Positions 15,521 to 24,855 of a DNA stretch of 32,417 nucleotides are shown piece after piece. How positions within the stretch are numbered: the first letter of the stretch is position 1; each line of letters opens with the position of its first letter. The notes below the pieces were generated by a model that searched no databases, had not been told where the DNA came from, and saw only the letters and a program-made list of their open reading frames with translations. Made by a program: the position numbers and the translations under genes. The stretch is from Candidatus Methanofastidiosum methylothiophilum (GTDB taxonomy: Archaea; Methanobacteriota_B; Thermococci; Methanofastidiosales; Methanofastidiosaceae): positions 1 to 32,417 of the forward strand of contig LNJC01000018.1 of NCBI GenBank assembly GCA_001587575.1, read 5' to 3'.

Positions 15521-15958
15521 ATGAGCGAAAAAACTTTAATTATTTTAAAACCTGATACTGTAATGAGATCAAATATTGGAAATGTAATCTCTAGAATTGA
15601 AGCAAAAGGATTGAAGGTATCTGCTTTAAAGATGGAATGGATTTCTAAAGAAAAAGCAGGAACACACTACGCAGAACATATAGGAAAACCATTTTATGAG
15701 AGTCTTATTAGTTACATTACATCATGCCCAGTTGTTCTCGGTGTAATTGAAGGAGAAGACGCCATAACAGTCATAAGAACTTTATGTGGCGCAACAGACC
15801 CACACAAAGCAGCCCCCGGTAGCATAAGAGGAGACTTTGGATTTAAGAAAGGAAACGATATATTCAATGTCATCCATGCATCTGATTCCCCAGAGAGTGC
15901 AAAGAGAGAAATCTCAATATTCTTCAAAGAACAAGAAGTTTTCAATTATAATAAATAA
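15521..15958 (+). CDS. ndk: Nucleoside diphosphate kinase
   Basis: Transfers the gamma phosphate of ATP to other NDPs via a phosphohistidine. The 145-residue protein has EKTLIILKPDTVMRSNIG at the N-terminus, the GSIRGDFG turn, and the active-site histidine in FNVIHASDSPESAKREI. Full length. The frame is open back to a TTG at 15509, but ATG 15521 gives the family N-terminus. Position between L24e and aIF5B is typical of archaeal translation clusters. Confidence 0.95.
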   Translation: MSEKTLIILKPDTVMRSNIGNVISRIEAKGLKVSALKMEWISKEKAGTHYAEHIGKPFYESLISYITSCPVVLGVIEGEDAITVIRTLCGATDPHKAAPGSIRGDFGFKKGNDIFNVIHASDSPESAKREISIFFKEQEVFNYNK

Positions 15959-15974
15959 ATTAATCGTTGTTTAA

Positions 15975-17738
15975 ATGATAAGGCAGCCAATTATCTCTGT
16001 TCTTGGTCATGTAGACCACGGGAAAACGTCTCTTTTAGACTATATCAGAGGCACAGCCGTAGCTTCAAGAGAAGCGGGAGGTATAACCCAACACATAGGT
16101 GCAACAGAGGTACCAATTGATACTGTAAGAGCTATCTGCGGAAAAGATTTTGACAAATGGGGCATCAAACTTCCAGGATTGTTATTTATAGATACACCTG
16201 GACACAAAGCATTTACAAACTTAAGGTCAAGAGGCGGATCCCTTTCTGATTTGGCTGTTTTAATAGTTGACATAAACGAGGGACTACAACCCCAGACTCT
16301 AGAAAGCATTAATATTCTAAAAAATTATAAAACTCCCTTTGTAATGGCTTTGAACAAGATTGATAGGATTAATGGATTTAAGATACTTCCAAAATCTTCT
16401 TTTAATATTGTATTATCTCAGCAGAATGAAAGTGTTAAATCAATGCTTGATCAAAAGATATGGGACTTTCAGGCAAAGATGTATGAACAAGGATTTGATT
16501 GTGATATATATAATAAAATATCTGATTATACCAAAAAGATAGCAATGGTGCCTGTATCAGCAAAAACAGGTATGGGTGTTTCAGACCTTCTTTTACTAAT
16601 AGCTGGACTTTCTCAAAAATTCTTGAAAAACAAGCTAGAAATCGATGAAAATGATCCAGGCAAAGCAACTATCTTAGAAGTCAAGGAAGAAAAAGGCCTT
16701 GGGATGACTTTGGATGTTATAATATATGATGGGGTCATTAAAAGAAAAGACAACATAGTTTTTGGTGGAAAAGATGGTATCTATTCTACAAATGTCAGAG
16801 CTCTGCTTAAACCAAAGCCACTTGATGAGATAAGAGACCCAAGAAAGAAGTTTGATTCAGTTGAGTCTCAATATGCCGCAGCGGGAATAAAGATCTCTGC
16901 ACCAGACCTTGAAAAAGCATTGGCAGGCTCTCCTCTTTACGTTGCTACAGATATAGAAGCCACAAAGAAAGAAATATCAAAAGAGATAAAGTCGATAAAA
17001 ATCGAAAATAATAGCTCTGGTGTAATAATAAAGACCGATACTCTTGGGAGCCTAGAAGCAATCGTTATGGAATTAAAAGAATTAGGGATTAATATACGGA
17101 GAGCAGACATTGGGGATGTTACAAAGCAGGACATGATTGAAGCAAAGTCAGTCAAAATGGACGACAAGGTATCTGCCGTTGTATTCGCCTTTAATTCAAG
17201 AATTTTACCTGACGCAAAAGAAGTGGCCGCCAAAGAAGAAATCAAGATATTTGAAAGCGACATAATCTACAAGTTAATTGAAGATTATGAGCTATGGAAA
17301 AAAGAAGAACTTGAAAAACAAAAGAAACAAAAGTTTGAAGGTGTCACAAGACCTGGAAAAATAGAGCTTATGCACCATCATGTCTTTAGAGTAACTAAAC
17401 CCGCAATTGTGGGTGTTAGGGTATTGCGAGGAAGAATAAAAACTGACGTTTCTCTAATAAAAGATGATGGAAAAAATGTCGGTACTGTAAAAACTCTAAA
17501 AGACAAAAATGACTTCTTAAAAGAGGCATTACAGGGAAAAGAGATAGCATGTGCAATTGATGGTCCAACAGTTGGAAGGCAAATAAAGGAAGGAGACATT
17601 CTTTATGTCAACATCCCGCTTCCAGATTACAAAAAATTAAAATTTGAGATTTATAATGAACTCACACAAGATGAAAAGGAAATTCTCGATGAGTTTATAG
17701 TTATAAAGAGAAAGGAGGATTCTCTTTGGGGCATATAA
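15975..17738 (+). CDS. infB: Translation initiation factor aIF5B
   Basis: A ribosome-dependent GTPase that joins subunits and positions initiator tRNA. The 587-residue protein has the GTPase domain first: G1 GHVDHGKTS (12-20), switch GGITQHIGA, G3 DTPGH and G4 NKID. The beta-barrel domain II, the Rossmann-like domain III (SSGVIIKTDTLGSLEAIV) and the C-terminal domain IV barrel (RVTKPAIVGVRVLRG) follow. The length is normal for an archaeal protein without the eukaryotic N-terminal extension, and no intein is present. It starts 16 nt after ndk with only a weak ribosome site, so coupling to ndk is likely. Confidence 0.96.
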   Translation: MIRQPIISVLGHVDHGKTSLLDYIRGTAVASREAGGITQHIGATEVPIDTVRAICGKDFDKWGIKLPGLLFIDTPGHKAFTNLRSRGGSLSDLAVLIVDINEGLQPQTLESINILKNYKTPFVMALNKIDRINGFKILPKSSFNIVLSQQNESVKSMLDQKIWDFQAKMYEQGFDCDIYNKISDYTKKIAMVPVSAKTGMGVSDLLLLIAGLSQKFLKNKLEIDENDPGKATILEVKEEKGLGMTLDVIIYDGVIKRKDNIVFGGKDGIYSTNVRALLKPKPLDEIRDPRKKFDSVESQYAAAGIKISAPDLEKALAGSPLYVATDIEATKKEISKEIKSIKIENNSSGVIIKTDTLGSLEAIVMELKELGINIRRADIGDVTKQDMIEAKSVKMDDKVSAVVFAFNSRILPDAKEVAAKEEIKIFESDIIYKLIEDYELWKKEELEKQKKQKFEGVTRPGKIELMHHHVFRVTKPAIVGVRVLRGRIKTDVSLIKDDGKNVGTVKTLKDKNDFLKEALQGKEIACAIDGPTVGRQIKEGDILYVNIPLPDYKKLKFEIYNELTQDEKEILDEFIVIKRKEDSLWGI

Positions 17739-17750
17739 TTTTACCAAAAG

Positions 17751-17820
17751 GTTTAAATATGATTTTAAGTTATAAAAATTTGTTAACTTCTTATTATTTA
17801 ACTAATTATTTTGAGGTGAT
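17751..17820 (+). promoter_or_regulatory. Promoter region and ribosome site of psmB
   Basis: Two TATA-like elements, GTTTAAATATG (about 17752-17762) and GTTATAAAAATT (about 17769-17780), precede the strong site GAGGTGAT (17813-17820), which fixes the GTG start at 17824. This suggests an independent promoter with a leader of about 20-45 nt. Confidence 0.5.
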
Positions 17821-17823
17821 TTA

Positions 17824-18441
17824 GTGGAAGATATTAAAAAAGGTACTACTACAGTAGCTATTGTTTGTAAGGATGCTGTAGTACTAGCAACAGATAGAAG
17901 AGCGTCAATGGGTTATTTAGTAGCCCACAAGAATGTGAAGAAGGTACACAAGATTGATGATTATATTGGAGCAACAGTAGCAGGTAGTGTAGGGGACATC
18001 CAGAGCTTGATTGGATCTCTAAGGGCCGAAGTAAATCTTTACAAAATGAAAAATGGTACAAAGATGTCTACTAGGTCACTTGCCACATTGACCTCCCATA
18101 TCTTACATGGTCAGAGGTACTATCCATTAATAGCATGGCTTGTAGTAGCTGGATTTGATGAAGTCCCTATAGCATATTCAATTGACCCTATAGGAGGAGT
18201 CAATGAAGATAAGGCCATTTCAACAGGTTCAGGCTCTCTTGTAGCATATGGTGTTTTAGAATCAATGTACAGAGAAGGCATGAGCTGGGAAGAAGGTGCA
18301 GCTGTTGCAATTAAAGCAATCAACGCCGCAATAGAAAGGGATCTTGCAACAGGAAATGGAATTACAATGGCCGTAATTGATAAAGACGGCTACAGAGAAC
18401 TTTCTGATGAAGAAATTAAGGGAATAATGAATCAGAATTAA
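17824..18441 (+). CDS. psmB: Proteasome beta subunit
   Basis: The threonine protease subunit of the 20S core. The 205-residue precursor has a very short propeptide (MEDIKKG) before the active Thr8 of TTTVAIV. In mature numbering Asp17 (ATDRRAS) and Lys33 (NVKKVHK) are present, as are the conserved GSGS and later Asp residues, so the site is intact. The start is GTG with a strong ribosome site. It lies between aIF5B and FttA; the alpha subunit is not in the window. The 7-residue propeptide agrees with other archaeal beta subunits. Confidence 0.97.
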   Translation: MEDIKKGTTTVAIVCKDAVVLATDRRASMGYLVAHKNVKKVHKIDDYIGATVAGSVGDIQSLIGSLRAEVNLYKMKNGTKMSTRSLATLTSHILHGQRYYPLIAWLVVAGFDEVPIAYSIDPIGGVNEDKAISTGSGSLVAYGVLESMYREGMSWEEGAAVAIKAINAAIERDLATGNGITMAVIDKDGYRELSDEEIKGIMNQN

Positions 18442-18442
18442 T

Positions 18443-18459
18443 TCTCTTTTTTTATTTTA
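18443..18459 (+). terminator. T-rich terminator after psmB
   Basis: TCTCTTTTTTTATTTTA directly follows the psmB stop, typical of U-tract termination in archaea. No stem is visible. Confidence 0.5.
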
Positions 18460-18500
18460 GTTATTAATTTATCACATATTCTTAAGAATTAGGTGAGTTC

Positions 18501-20426
18501 TTGTCTTCAGAGGAGATACTTAAAGAAATTAAAAACGTTGTAACGGAAAACATACCCCCAGGCGCAGTCATTACTAACATTGACTTTGAAGGCCCTGAGG
18601 TCGTTATATACACTAGAAATCCCGGAATGCTAGTTGACGACGGTGAAATAGTAAAAGAGCTAGCGAAGAACTTGAGAAAAAGGATTATAGTAAAACCTGA
18701 TTCTGCTGTTCTAACTACGGAAGAAGATGCCGTAACCAAAATTAAAAATATTGTTCCTGAAGAGGCTGAGATAACGGATATTACTTTTGATCCATCTGCT
18801 TCAGAGGTAATAATCGAGGCAAAGAAACCAGGTCTTGTAATTGGTAAATCAGGACAAACTTTGAGAGATATCACGAGAGTTGTAAGATGGGCCCCTATTG
18901 TCAGAAGGACTCCTCCTTTGCAATCAGATACAATAAAAGCTGTGAGGTCTACACTTCAGAAAGAGGCTGATGAGAGAAAAGCGATTTTGAAGAAGATAGG
19001 GCACAGAATTTATAGGTCCCAAGATGTTCGTTCTGATTGGATTAGGTTATCTCTTCTTGGAGGTTTTAGGGAAGTAGGTAGATCTTGTCTTTTATTACAG
19101 ACCCCTGAATCAAAAGTTTTGTTGGACTGCGGAGTCAATGTAGCAACAAACGACCCTAAACATGCATATCCTCATTTAGATGCTCCAGAGTTCAAATATA
19201 TTCTAAATGCAAAAGAACTAGATGCAATCATAGTAAGTCATGCACATCTTGATCACTGTGGATTTGTACCCTATCTTTACAAGTATGGGTATGAGGGACC
19301 AGTATACTGTACACCCCCAACTAGAGATTTAATGACTATGTTACAACTGGATTATATTGACATAGCTGCTAAAGAAAATAATCCCATACCTTATACAAGA
19401 AAGGATGTTAAAAGCGTCATTCATCATACTATTCCTGTCGATTATAAAGAGGTAAGAGATATATCTCCAGATATAAGACTCACATTCCATAATTCAGGAC
19501 ACATACTTGGATCTGCCATGGTTCACCTGCACGTAGGAAACGGACTCCATAACATTGTGTATACTGGCGATTTTAACTTTGATACTTCAAAACTTTTGGA
19601 GAAAGCTAACTTCAAATTCCCACGTCTTGAATCTTTGATAATTGAAGCAACATACGGAGGATCCCACGATATGCAGATGCCAAGAGGTGAAGCTGAAAAG
19701 AATCTTTTGAGAATAATTTATGAGACCACTTCGCAAGGTGGGAAAGTTCTAATCCCCGTACTTTCAGTCGGAAGATCCCAAGAAATTATGCTTGTCCTCG
19801 AAGAGCTAATGGAGGGCGGAGCTTTAGAAAAAATGCCAGTTTACTTAGATGGAATGATATGGGAAGCAACTGCTATTCATACCGCATACCCTGAATATCT
19901 ATCCAAGGAAATTAGAGAAATGATATTCCATCAAGGTAAAAACCCATTCTTATCTGAAACATTTGAAAATGTAAAAACTAATGATAGAAGAAAGAGTATA
20001 ATTGAAGGCCCACCATGTATTATCCTTGCAACTAGCGGTATGCTTGTTGGAGGCCCTTCAGTTGAATACTTTAAGGCATTAGCTGAAGACGTTAGAAACT
20101 CTATAGTGTTTGTAAGTTACCAAGGAGAAGGTTCACTTGGAAGAAAGGTTCAGAAAGGTATGACTGAGCTCCCACTTATGGGCACAAACGGTAAGAATGA
20201 ATTAATTAATATCAGGATGAAAGTTTACACCGTTGATGGATTTTCAGGCCACTCAGATAGAAACGAATTAATGGAATTTATTAAAAGATTAAATCCAAGA
20301 CCTGAAAAGATAATAACAGGGCACGGAGATCCTGCAAAATGCACCGACTTTGCAAGTACAATCTACCGGAAATTTAGGATAGAGACCAAAGCCCCTTCAA
20401 ATCTTGAGACAATAAGATTAAGCTAG
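18501..20426 (+). CDS. fttA: Archaeal transcription termination factor FttA (aCPSF1), KH/beta-CASP ribonuclease
   Basis: The archaeal CPSF73-like factor that cleaves nascent RNA at U-rich sites and releases RNA polymerase. The 641-residue protein has two N-terminal KH-like domains (about 1-70 and 75-145, GxxG in VIGKSGQT), a metallo-beta-lactamase domain from about 180 with His247, His249, Asp251 and His252 in SHAHLDHCG, GHILGSAMVHLHV and YTGDFNF, and a beta-CASP insert. C-terminal metal motifs are ATSGMLVGGPS, FSGHSDRNEL and ITGHGDP. All catalytic motifs are present. The start is TTG 18501 behind AGGTGAG. DUF424 follows directly; proteasome beta upstream is a recurrent archaeal neighbour. 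Confidence 0.96.
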   Translation: MSSEEILKEIKNVVTENIPPGAVITNIDFEGPEVVIYTRNPGMLVDDGEIVKELAKNLRKRIIVKPDSAVLTTEEDAVTKIKNIVPEEAEITDITFDPSASEVIIEAKKPGLVIGKSGQTLRDITRVVRWAPIVRRTPPLQSDTIKAVRSTLQKEADERKAILKKIGHRIYRSQDVRSDWIRLSLLGGFREVGRSCLLLQTPESKVLLDCGVNVATNDPKHAYPHLDAPEFKYILNAKELDAIIVSHAHLDHCGFVPYLYKYGYEGPVYCTPPTRDLMTMLQLDYIDIAAKENNPIPYTRKDVKSVIHHTIPVDYKEVRDISPDIRLTFHNSGHILGSAMVHLHVGNGLHNIVYTGDFNFDTSKLLEKANFKFPRLESLIIEATYGGSHDMQMPRGEAEKNLLRIIYETTSQGGKVLIPVLSVGRSQEIMLVLEELMEGGALEKMPVYLDGMIWEATAIHTAYPEYLSKEIREMIFHQGKNPFLSETFENVKTNDRRKSIIEGPPCIILATSGMLVGGPSVEYFKALAEDVRNSIVFVSYQGEGSLGRKVQKGMTELPLMGTNGKNELINIRMKVYTVDGFSGHSDRNELMEFIKRLNPRPEKIITGHGDPAKCTDFASTIYRKFRIETKAPSNLETIRLS

Positions 20427-20434
20427 TGTGTTAT

Positions 20435-20737
20435 ATGGAATTTTATTATGCAGTATATTTTCAAGCAAATGAATTAGTTGTTGCAGTTTGTGATGAGGAT
20501 ATTCTAGAAAAAACATTTTTTTGTAATGAAAAAGAGATTAAAATAGATGTAAAAAAAGCTTTTTATGGAAAAAATAAGGGTCAAAAAGACGAAATACTAG
20601 CTCAGATGAAGAACGCAACAATTCTAAATCTTGTAGGCAAAGATATCATAGAGCTAGCATTGGAAGAGGGATTAATTAGCAAAGAATACATTTTATTAAT
20701 AGGCGACACAGTCCATGCACAGGGAGCTAGGATTTAA
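20435..20737 (+). CDS. DUF424 family protein
   Basis: A 100-residue conserved archaeal protein (COG2412 type). It matches the DUF424 layout: an N-terminal strand, then VVAVCDEDILEKTF, a segment with VKKAFYGKN, and the C-terminal NLVGKDIIELALEEGLI followed by a VHAQGARI end. Function is unknown. ATG 20435 gives the family's usual N-terminus; a GTG at 20426 overlapping the fttA stop would add three residues. Its position directly behind fttA and ahead of nmd3 suggests a role near RNA or translation, by context only. Confidence 0.85.
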   Translation: MEFYYAVYFQANELVVAVCDEDILEKTFFCNEKEIKIDVKKAFYGKNKGQKDEILAQMKNATILNLVGKDIIELALEEGLISKEYILLIGDTVHAQGARI

Positions 20738-20784
20738 ACTATTTTTATAAAAAGTAATTTAAATAATTTTTTATCTTTATTAAT

Positions 20785-21888
20785 ATGGAAAGATGCTTTG
20801 TTTGTGGAAAGGAAGATAATCTTACAGAAGGAAGATGCAAGGAATGCTACCTCAAGGAATCCTTCAAATTCGAGATACCTGCTAGAATAAAAGTTCCTTA
20901 CTGCAAGAGCTGTAATTCCTACTACACAAACAGGTGGAAACCTCTTCTTGAAAAAGTTTCATTTATAAATGAAATCTTGGAAAATAATATTTCTTCAAAC
21001 AGAGATTTAGATTTTGTCTCAGAATTTTCTAAAAAAAATAAAAAAGTCCAGGTGAAAGTTGATTTTGCAGAAGAAGGAAATATTTCAAAGATAAAACTTT
21101 TTATAAGGCCTTTTCAAGACGATACTTCTTTTGATATGGAAGCGTCAACAGAAATATTGCTTTCTGGGGAACAGTGTCAGAGATGCTCAAGATTTTACGG
21201 AGGTTATTACGAAGCAATACTCCAGGTAAGGAATGACGAGAAAAAGATTGAGACAGAAAGAGCAAATAACATAATGGAAATTATTGATGAGCTTTCTGAT
21301 AGATACATCTCAAAAGATAGAATGGCATTTATCGCCAGAGTCGAAGAGCTCAAAGAAGGAATTGATATTTACATGGGCTCTTTATCTGCAGCAAGAAAAA
21401 TGGCTAATGAGCTAGTAAAGAGATTCAGTGGTTCATTGGGAGAATCACATAAATTAATGGGTCTTGACAGAGATTCAGGTAAGAAAATATACAGAACTAC
21501 CGTAACTGTTAGATTAAAAAATATGGAACAAAGATATGCTTACTATAGAAATCACCTTTATCTGATTGACATAGCTGGAGATAATTTCAAACTTACATCC
21601 GTAGAAGATGGGAGTATTTTGAGTATCAAATCAAAAGAATTTGAAAAGGAATTGAAAAAAGAGTCCATAAGGATAATAGACAAAGATCTACTGGAAATAA
21701 TAGATCTCTCAGTAACTGAAGTTACTCCTGAAAGGTACCAGATTATGAGACTCTCTGGTGACTATGAAACTTTCTATATACCAAAAAATGAAATACGCTC
21801 AAAAAGAGAGTTTAAGATCGGAGATAGTATTAAGGGTGTTATAATAGACAACAGAATAATTATTATTGAACAAAAAAGTATTATTTAA
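20785..21888 (+). CDS. nmd3: NMD3-like 60S/50S export or maturation factor
   Basis: A 367-residue archaeal homologue of NMD3, the eukaryotic large-subunit adaptor; in archaea a role in 50S maturation is presumed. Zinc sites are visible: Cys4/Cys7 and Cys18/Cys21 (CFVCGKED, CKECYL), Cys40/Cys43 (YCKSCNSYY), and QCQRCSRFYGGYYEAILQVR. The remaining region includes the eIF5A-like and OB-like domains (FKIGDSIKGVIID near the end). A TATA-like TTTAAATAAT (20758-20767) lies 23 nt before ATG 20785 without a Shine-Dalgarno, so it is probably leaderless. Confidence 0.92.
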   Translation: MERCFVCGKEDNLTEGRCKECYLKESFKFEIPARIKVPYCKSCNSYYTNRWKPLLEKVSFINEILENNISSNRDLDFVSEFSKKNKKVQVKVDFAEEGNISKIKLFIRPFQDDTSFDMEASTEILLSGEQCQRCSRFYGGYYEAILQVRNDEKKIETERANNIMEIIDELSDRYISKDRMAFIARVEELKEGIDIYMGSLSAARKMANELVKRFSGSLGESHKLMGLDRDSGKKIYRTTVTVRLKNMEQRYAYYRNHLYLIDIAGDNFKLTSVEDGSILSIKSKEFEKELKKESIRIIDKDLLEIIDLSVTEVTPERYQIMRLSGDYETFYIPKNEIRSKREFKIGDSIKGVIIDNRIIIIEQKSII

Positions 21889-21966
21889 AACAATTAGGAT
21901 TTAAAAAGTTTGAACTTGGTCGTTATTCTTTTAAGCAGACTTTATACTTCATGCACGGCGATTCTA

Positions 21967-23208
21967 ATGGTAAAAGATAAAGTTGTTTTGGCTTATTCTG
22001 GTGGTCTTGATACCAGTGTCATCTTGACTTGGTTGATAGATGAAGGATATGATGTCATATGTTTTATTGCAGATGTAGGACAGGATGAAGATCTGAAAGC
22101 TGCCAAAGAAAAAGCCATAAAATGTGGAGCAACGAAGGTCTATGTTGAGGATTTGAGGGCTGAATTAGTAACAGACTTCATCTTCCAAGCATTGAAAGGA
22201 AATGCAATGTATGAAAACAGATACCTATTAGGTACTTCACTTGCAAGACCTTTGATTGCAAAAAAACAGATCGAAATTGCTGAAAAAGAAAAAGCAAAAT
22301 ATGTAGCACACGGAGCTACTGGGAAGGGTAACGATCAGGTTAGATTTGAGCTAACTTATTATGCATTAAATCCTTCTATACATGTAATAGCACCTTGGAA
22401 GATTCCAAAGTACTTACAGCAGTTCCAGGGCAGGTCCGACTTAATAAAATATGCGGAATCAAAAGGCATACCAATTAAGGCCTCAGCTTCAAAGCCTTAC
22501 AGCGAAGATGGTAATTTAATGCACCTAAGCCATGAAGCTGGTATTCTTGAAGATCCAATGCTTACCCCAACAGAAGATATGTTTGAAATAACAAAATCAC
22601 CAGCAGATGCTCCAGATAAACAAACAGTAATTGAAATTGATTTCAAGAATGGGCTACCTGTTAAAGTTACAAACAAGGAAAATGGAACTACAAAGACAAA
22701 ACCTTTGGATATGTTCCTTTACCTAAATGAGCTTGGAAAAGAAAACGGTGTTGGAAGAATAGACATTGTGGAGAATAGGTTTGTTGGTATTAAGAGCAGG
22801 GGTGTGTATGAAACTCCTGGGGCAACAATACTATGGGCAGCTCACAGGGATATCGAAGGAATAGCAATGGACAGAGAAGTAATGCACTTAAAACAGATGC
22901 TTGAACCAAAGTTTGCAGAATTAATCTACAATGGATTCTGGTACTCTCCTGAAATGGACTTTTTGATGGCAGCATTCAATAAGAGCCAAGAGTTCATCGA
23001 TGGGAAAGTTGTTATTGGTCTCTACAAGGGTAACGTTATGATACTTGGAAGGGAATCCCCAACATCACTATACAACAAGGATCTATCCAGTATGGATGTA
23101 GAAGGTGGATTTGACCAGACAGATTCCAAGGGATTCATAAGAATAAATGCAATTAGGCTAAAGGCACACAAAGTTATCCTTAACAAGAAAACACTTGGAT
23201 TAAAATAA
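21967..23208 (+). CDS. argG: Argininosuccinate synthase
   Basis: Condenses citrulline and aspartate with ATP in arginine biosynthesis. The 413-residue protein starts [18 protein letters not shown], with the PP-loop SGGLDTS. Also present are [37 protein letters not shown] (citrulline/ATP site) and [17 protein letters not shown]. Full length and intact. ATG 21967 is chosen over an upstream in-frame TTG because TTTATA at 21941-21946 sits about 23 nt before it. The argH partner is not in the window. The gene ends 13 nt before the convergent pcc1. Confidence 0.95.
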   Translation: MVKDKVVLAYSGGLDTSVILTWLIDEGYDVICFIADVGQDEDLKAAKEKAIKCGATKVYVEDLRAELVTDFIFQALKGNAMYENRYLLGTSLARPLIAKKQIEIAEKEKAKYVAHGATGKGNDQVRFELTYYALNPSIHVIAPWKIPKYLQQFQGRSDLIKYAESKGIPIKASASKPYSEDGNLMHLSHEAGILEDPMLTPTEDMFEITKSPADAPDKQTVIEIDFKNGLPVKVTNKENGTTKTKPLDMFLYLNELGKENGVGRIDIVENRFVGIKSRGVYETPGATILWAAHRDIEGIAMDREVMHLKQMLEPKFAELIYNGFWYSPEMDFLMAAFNKSQEFIDGKVVIGLYKGNVMILGRESPTSLYNKDLSSMDVEGGFDQTDSKGFIRINAIRLKAHKVILNKKTLGLK

Positions 23209-23221
23209 ATATTTTATTTTT

Positions 23222-23455
23222 TTATAATTTCATTCCTTCTTCTATCGCCATAAGCCAGTTCATGAATGTGTTAAAAGAACCCCTTAAAGCAGGAATGTCT
23301 TCTGATTCTATCATAATTTTTAAGGTATTTCCTTCTGTAATAATCTTGGACTTTGTCTTATAGAACGGAGAACTATCTTCTTCAATTCTTAGGAGCCTTT
23401 CAATGTCCTTTGCTTTCTCGTGGATATAGAAAATTTCAATATGGGCATCCTTCAT
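23222..23455 (-). CDS. pcc1: KEOPS complex subunit Pcc1
   Basis: A 77-residue dimerisation subunit of KEOPS, which makes the t6A37 modification of ANN-decoding tRNAs with Kae1 and Bud32. The small alpha/beta protein has IEIFYIHEKAKDIERLL at the start and the diagnostic PALRGSFNTFMNWLMAIEE helix at the end. Length is normal. Its ATG follows the HAD gene's stop after 2 nt, so the two are one operon. Kae1 and Bud32 are not in the window. The methylthiotransferase at 8408 acts downstream of this modification. Confidence 0.85.
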   Translation of the reverse strand: MKDAHIEIFYIHEKAKDIERLLRIEEDSSPFYKTKSKIITEGNTLKIMIESEDIPALRGSFNTFMNWLMAIEEGMKL

Positions 23456-23457
23456 AA

Positions 23458-24102
23458 TTAAATATATTCTAAGATCCTTAAAAGGTTTCTTTCACAAATA
23501 GTGACATCAGCCTTCATTTTAACTTCTTCATCTTTTGGGTCAAATGCAATTGAAAATCCCGAGGCTTCGAACATCGGTATATCATATTTTGAATCCCCTA
23601 TGGATAAGATATCTTCTCTATTTAACTTATATTTGTCTATTATTTGATTAATAACTGTATCTTTCCTCAATAGGTCTACTCTCCACACATCTTCTCCCGT
23701 TAGGTATCCTTTTTCATCATATTGAAAACCATTTGCCCAGATATCTTCAATTCCAAGAACTTTACCTGCATTTAGGGCCAATAAATCAATACCTGCAGAT
23801 ACAATAAAAAGTTTGAATTGATTAGATTTTAAAATTTTTATACATTCTCTAACACCATCGATAAAAATATAATTCTTAAGGGCATCTTCAACTTCACTTT
23901 TGTGAGGTAAAATTCCATTTCTTCTCCATAGTGATACATCTTCTCTTATCCACTGACCATAATCTATTTCTTTAGAGAAGTATCGCCTCATGTTTTCTTT
24001 TCTTTTTTCTTCATCTGCGCCGAAATATTCGTGAAGCCTCTCCCATGATGAGTGAGATTCTATTAATACTCCATCTAAATCAAAGACTATGGCACTAACC
24101 AT
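23458..24102 (-). CDS. HAD-family phosphatase, SerB-like
   Basis: A 214-residue HAD hydrolase. Motif I is FDLDGVLIES with nucleophile Asp8 and acid/base Asp10, motif II is Ser in IVSAGID, and motif IV is GDSKYDIPMFE. The helical cap between motifs I and II and the overall length resemble phosphoserine phosphatase-like proteins, but substrate cannot be told from sequence. It heads a two-gene operon with pcc1. A TTTTAAATAG element about 25 nt upstream (24123-24132, minus) and absence of a ribosome site suggest a leaderless start at ATG 24102. Phosphoserine or another small phosphomonoester is possible. Confidence 0.8.
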   Translation of the reverse strand: MVSAIVFDLDGVLIESHSSWERLHEYFGADEEKRKENMRRYFSKEIDYGQWIREDVSLWRRNGILPHKSEVEDALKNYIFIDGVRECIKILKSNQFKLFIVSAGIDLLALNAGKVLGIEDIWANGFQYDEKGYLTGEDVWRVDLLRKDTVINQIIDKYKLNREDILSIGDSKYDIPMFEASGFSIAFDPKDEEVKMKADVTICERNLLRILEYI

Positions 24103-24172
24103 AAATCAAGAAAATAATAATCCTATTTAAAACTTTAGAAAATCTTTTATTGGGCCTTATCATTTTTAATTT

Positions 24173-24712
24173 GTGAAGCTTATAGTGTATAATCTTGGCC
24201 AGGACGATCCTAAGAAGTGCACAGCTCATAGACTATTAAAGTTTGGAGAAGTAAAATTTGTAAATAATATAAAGGGGCTCCCGTATAATTGTGTTTTATT
24301 GAATCCCTTTTCAAGGTCAGTACTATCCCCAAAAGACATAAAATATTCAAAAAATGGTTTGGCAGCGCTTGACTGCTCTTGGATTGAGGCAGAAAGGAGC
24401 TTTGATAAAATAAAATCAAGGGTACAGGGGAGAATTCTCCCGTTTTTAGTTCCTTCAAACCCAGTTAACTACGGAAAACCTGGGAAGTTATCTACAGCTG
24501 AAGCATTTTCAGGGGCGTTATATATATTGGGGGAGAAAGAATATGCTAGAAAGATTCTATCAAACTTCAACTGGGGCGAGGAGTTTTTTAAAATTAATCA
24601 AGAATTGCTAGAAGGATATTCAATGTCTAAGGATGAGGAAGACGTATTAGATCTCCAAGAGAAATATTTAAAAGGGATTAAGAACAGAAAGGGCTCTACA
24701 GAGGAGATTTAA
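24173..24712 (+). CDS. tsr3: 16S rRNA aminocarboxypropyltransferase Tsr3
   Basis: A DUF367/Tsr3 enzyme that transfers the 3-amino-3-carboxypropyl group of SAM to m1-pseudouridine or pseudouridine in helix 31 of small-subunit rRNA. The 179-residue protein has the family's LDCSWIEAE and [18 protein letters not shown] signature followed by [15 protein letters not shown]. The start is GTG 24173, since the family N-terminus begins with [20 protein letters not shown]. The stop shares a base with the L40e ATG, making a two-gene operon conserved in archaea. Confidence 0.93.
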   Translation: MKLIVYNLGQDDPKKCTAHRLLKFGEVKFVNNIKGLPYNCVLLNPFSRSVLSPKDIKYSKNGLAALDCSWIEAERSFDKIKSRVQGRILPFLVPSNPVNYGKPGKLSTAEAFSGALYILGEKEYARKILSNFNWGEEFFKINQELLEGYSMSKDEEDVLDLQEKYLKGIKNRKGSTEEI

Positions 24713-24855
24713 TGAAGAACGAGTTAGCAGAAAAGAGACTTTTTCATGTAAAGATTTGCATGAAATGTAACGCGAGAAACCCATGGAAAGCTGAAAGCTG
24801 CAGAAAATGCGGTTATTCAGGATTAAGAGGAAAAGCAAAAGAATCAAGAGTATAA
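24712..24855 (+). CDS. rpl40e: Ribosomal protein L40e
   Basis: A 47-residue zinc-binding large-subunit protein. It has the four cysteines of the family in ICMKC and SCRKC with the aromatic/basic ARNPWKAE between, and ends in the basic [12 protein letters not shown]. The ATG shares one base with the tsr3 stop (TAATG) and follows GAGGAG (24700-24705). Its last 12 nt overlap the 3' end of the convergent HAD gene. Confidence 0.93.
   Translation: MKNELAEKRLFHVKICMKCNARNPWKAESCRKCGYSGLRGKAKESRV

Noticed and set aside
21910-21966. A 19-residue N-terminal extension of ArgG
   Set aside because: The promoter TATA lies inside it, and the family N-terminus begins at ATG 21967.
23458-24102. This HAD phosphatase as the histidinol-phosphate phosphatase
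   Set aside because: It belongs to a pcc1 operon 16 kb away, while a PHP enzyme lies inside the his operon. It cannot be excluded, but the evidence is weaker.
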